Below, piece by piece: positions 4,909 to 5,707 of a DNA stretch of 5,707 nucleotides; position 1 is the stretch's first letter; every line of letters starts with the position of its first letter. The position numbers and the translations under genes are program-made. The stretch covers positions 1 to 5,707 of the forward strand of contig JACCXP010000274.1 of NCBI GenBank assembly GCA_013696905.1. The letters are read 5' to 3'. Below the pieces are notes generated by a model, which was not told the origin of the DNA, made no database searches, and saw nothing but the letters and a program-made list of their open reading frames with translations. Source of the stretch: Thermoleophilaceae bacterium. GTDB taxonomy: Bacteria > Actinomycetota > Thermoleophilia > Solirubrobacterales > Thermoleophilaceae.

Positions 4909-5707
4909 GCGCGCATCGCCTCGGCGAGCGCGTCGATCACGTCGCCCGCGATCGTGTGGTCGGCGCCTCGGCGCTCGGCCGCCGCCTGTCCGGCGCGAGC
5001 GTGCGCAAGCACACCCGCGGCGGCGGCCTCGAACGGGCCTAGCCCCTTGGCCAGGTGCGCGCCGATCACGCCCGAGAGCACGTCGCCCGTGCCGGCGGTT
5101 GCGAGCGCCGGGCTCGCCCCGAGACTCACCGCCACGAGCCCTTCCGGGTCGGCGACGATCGAGTCGTCGCCCTTCAGCACCACCACCGCCCCACTGCGCT
5201 GTGCGGCCTCGCGCGCGCAGGCGAGCCGGTGGGCGTCGATCTCTGCGGACTCGCGCCCGAGCAGCCGCCCGAGCTCCCCGGCGTGGGGTGTCAGCACGGT
5301 CGGGCCGCGGCGCACTCGCAGCGACTCGAGCGTGCCGGCGTGGGCGTTGAGGCCGTCGGCGTCGATCAGGAGCGGCGCGTCGACGGCGAGCGCCACCGAG
5401 CGCGCGAAGGCGACCGCGCTCTCGGAGCGCGAGAGGCCGGGCCCGAGCACCACGCAGCCCGCGCGCTCGGCGAGCTCCTCGACCGCCGCCACGCCCGCCG
5501 CGCAGTGCGTGCCGCCGTCCTCCTCGAGCCCACGGGTCATCGCCTCCATCAGCGCCAGCGAGAAGACCATCTCGGTCGAGCGCGGCACAGCGAGCTGTAC
5601 GTAGCCCGCGCCCGCCCGCATCGCGGCGAGGGCGGCCATGCGCGGAGCGCCGGTCAGTCCCTGGGCGCCACCGGCGACGACGACCGTGCCGGAGGTGAAC
5701 TTCGACC
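4905..5707 (-). CDS. nnrD: ADP-dependent NAD(P)H-hydrate dehydratase domain (5' end outside window)
   Basis: The enzyme removes water from damaged, hydrated NAD(P)H using ADP, restoring the cofactor. The frame is open to the window edge. The residues before the internal ATG at 5639 read KFTSGTVVVAGGAQGLTGAP, the conserved glycine-rich start of this ribokinase-like fold, so that ATG is not the true start. Numbering from it, further marks are VLGPGLSRSE (64-73), IDADGLNAH (92-100), VLTPHAGELGRLLG (115-128), VVLKGDDS (153-160) and the ATP/ADP-site motif TAGTGDVLSG (181-190). In many actinobacteria this is the C-terminal half of a bifunctional Nnr that also carries an NAD(P)HX epimerase domain; whether that is so here lies beyond the edge. 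The TGA stop overlaps the alr start by 4 bases (ATGA). Confidence 0.95.
   Translation of the reverse strand, partial: SKFTSGTVVVAGGAQGLTGAPRMAALAAMRAGAGYVQLAVPRSTEMVFSLALMEAMTRGLEEDGGTHCAAGVAAVEELAERAGCVVLGPGLSRSESAVAFARSVALAVDAPLLIDADGLNAHAGTLESLRVRRGPTVLTPHAGELGRLLGRESAEIDAHRLACAREAAQRSGAVVVLKGDDSIVADPEGLVAVSLGASPALATAGTGDVLSGVIGAHLAKGLGPFEAAAAGVLAHARAGQAAAERRGADHTIAGDVIDALAEAMRA

Noticed and set aside
3769..5604. A 611-residue open frame on the plus strand opposite alr and nnr
   Set aside because: Its composition is Ala/Arg/Ser/Pro-rich without family motifs. The minus strand encodes two clear enzymes with all catalytic residues, so this is a shadow frame of GC-rich coding DNA.

Overview
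This window is a stretch of chromosomal, largely housekeeping DNA from a high-GC bacterium (about 70% GC by eye). Every confidently called gene lies on the minus strand, so the order of transcription runs from right to left. The GC-rich third codon positions, the GTG starts, the gene order nnr-alr-cca and the type of secreted and membrane proteins suggest an actinobacterium. My best guess is the Thermoleophilia/Solirubrobacterales side of that phylum, but this is inference from general familiarity, not from a marker gene or a search.

Right part (5707 to 1901): a compact probable operon. It holds nnr (NAD(P)H-hydrate dehydratase domain, cut by the window edge), alr (alanine racemase), cca (class II tRNA nucleotidyltransferase with HD domain) and a HIT-family hydrolase. 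The first three genes are joined by 4-base stop/start overlaps (ATGA, then GTGA), which points to translational coupling. The HIT gene follows 45 bases later. Their jobs are metabolite repair, D-alanine supply for the cell wall, tRNA 3'-end maturation and nucleotide hydrolysis, so they are linked by growth rather than by one pathway.

Middle part (1900 to 1256): a leader region of about 160 bases, then a 67-residue cold-shock protein gene and infA (translation initiation factor IF-1). Both products are single OB-fold RNA-binding proteins. infA sits here without ribosomal-protein neighbours and has no ATG start. A perfect 10-bp hairpin lies just after infA.

Left part (1203 to 85): two genes I cannot name. 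One encodes a 241-residue exported protein with a signal peptide, four cysteines and a Pro/Ala/Thr tail. The other encodes a 115-residue single-pass membrane protein with an acidic block, a glycine run and an arginine-rich tail. At the extreme left, bases 1-51 may be the end of a converging plus-strand gene.

I see no mobile element, CRISPR array, tRNA or rRNA, and no clear new defence or biosynthetic system. The parts most worth a second look are the two unrecognised envelope proteins, the infA/csp pairing with its hairpins, and a changed motif residue in the CCA enzyme.
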